A stretch of DNA of 12,386 nt, taken from NCBI GenBank assembly GCA_900542305.1, contig UQMU01000045.1:1-12386 (forward strand), given 5' to 3'. Position 1 is the first letter of the stretch. Each line of letters begins with the position of its first letter. This document shows, in pieces, positions 12,127 to 12,386 of this stretch. The position numbers and the translations under genes were made by a program. The DNA is from an uncultured Collinsella sp. (GTDB lineage: Bacteria; Actinomycetota; Coriobacteriia; Coriobacteriales; Coriobacteriaceae). Below the pieces are notes generated by a model. The model searched no databases. It was not told the DNA's origin and saw only the letters and a program-made list of their open reading frames with translations.

Positions 12127-12386
12127 ATGATTTCCATGCGTGAGGCGTATGAGAAGATCGGCGCTAATTATGATGACGCGTGCGCTCGGCTGATGGGCGA
12201 GGAAATGCTTGCCCGCTTTGCCCTCAAGTTTTTGGATGACGAGAGCATGGACAAGCTGGAGGCCGCCATGGCGGCAGGAGACGCCGAAGGTGCGTTTATG
12301 GCAGCGCACACACTCAAGGGCGTGAGCCAGAGGTCGCGCGCGCAGACGTGGTGTAAGAGTGTCCTGAGGTCCGTCGCTGCAAGTCC
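12127..12386 (+). CDS. Hpt phosphotransfer protein, partial (runs off the window)
   Basis: The ATG at 12127 follows AAGGAG by 9 bases. The frame reads MISMREAYEKIGANYDDACA and then MAAGDAEGAFMAAHTLKGVSQ. AHTLKG is the hallmark of Hpt domains, with the phospho-histidine at about residue 61. Such proteins pass phosphate between a sensor kinase and a receiver. The neighbour just upstream has a receiver domain, so the two likely form one relay. After GVSQ (from about 12331) the sequence abruptly stops looking like an Hpt domain: residues such as RSRAQTWCKSVLRS replace the expected amphipathic helix. This may be bad sequence at a contig end rather than biology. The first 68 codons look sound. Confidence 0.8.
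   Translation, partial: MISMREAYEKIGANYDDACARLMGEEMLARFALKFLDDESMDKLEAAMAAGDAEGAFMAAHTLKGVSQRSRAQTWCKSVLRSVAAS

Overview
The window looks like a chromosomal piece of a high-GC, Gram-positive gut-type actinobacterium. A Collinsella-like member of the Coriobacteriia is my best guess. This rests on overall GC, the type I methionine aminopeptidase with an N-terminal SEC-C zinc knuckle, the actinobacterial/clostridial style of phosphofructokinase, and intergenic hairpin repeats that I associate with Collinsella from memory. The gene content is mostly ordinary metabolism and signalling. I see no phage, IS transposase, CRISPR array, tRNA or rRNA.

Layout from left to right. Positions 1-401 hold no convincing gene, but contain a perfect 26-bp hairpin repeat. 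Next is a minus-strand XRE regulator with a membrane tail (402-1322). A 458-bp gene-free gap (1323-1780) follows, carrying a decayed copy of the same repeat and a nested palindrome of about 120 bp. Minus-strand phosphofructokinase (1781-2860) and a membrane-anchored Ntn/choloylglycine-type hydrolase (3000-4085) come next. The hydrolase is divergent from a plus-strand M18 aminopeptidase (4247-5632), to which a 60-residue unknown gene is joined end to end. A gene-free convergent gap (5816-6101) is packed with hairpins. Then come three minus-strand genes: a D-2-hydroxyacid dehydrogenase (6102-7037), methionine aminopeptidase with a clear intrinsic terminator (7164-8051), and a COG0731-like radical SAM protein (8212-8988). 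The plus-strand right end has an alpha/beta hydrolase (9214-10011), a large GGDEF-like/receiver/HD-GYP protein (10223-12103) and the start of an Hpt protein (12127-12386), cut by the window edge.

How the genes fit together. The last two genes form a likely phosphorelay operon: the Hpt histidine would exchange phosphate with the receiver domain that sits in front of an intact c-di-GMP phosphodiesterase (HD-GYP) domain. The GGDEF-like domain is degenerate, so the protein should only degrade c-di-GMP. The M18 peptidase and the Ntn amidase are divergent neighbours and could both work on peptides or acyl-amino compounds, which is inference. The most unusual content is intergenic: at least two families of inverted-repeat elements (three copies and two copies) and two long nested stems of unrelated sequence but similar architecture. 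None has a transposase nearby, and all but one sit at the 3' side of genes. The last ~55 bases look unlike the Hpt family and may be an assembly or adapter artefact.
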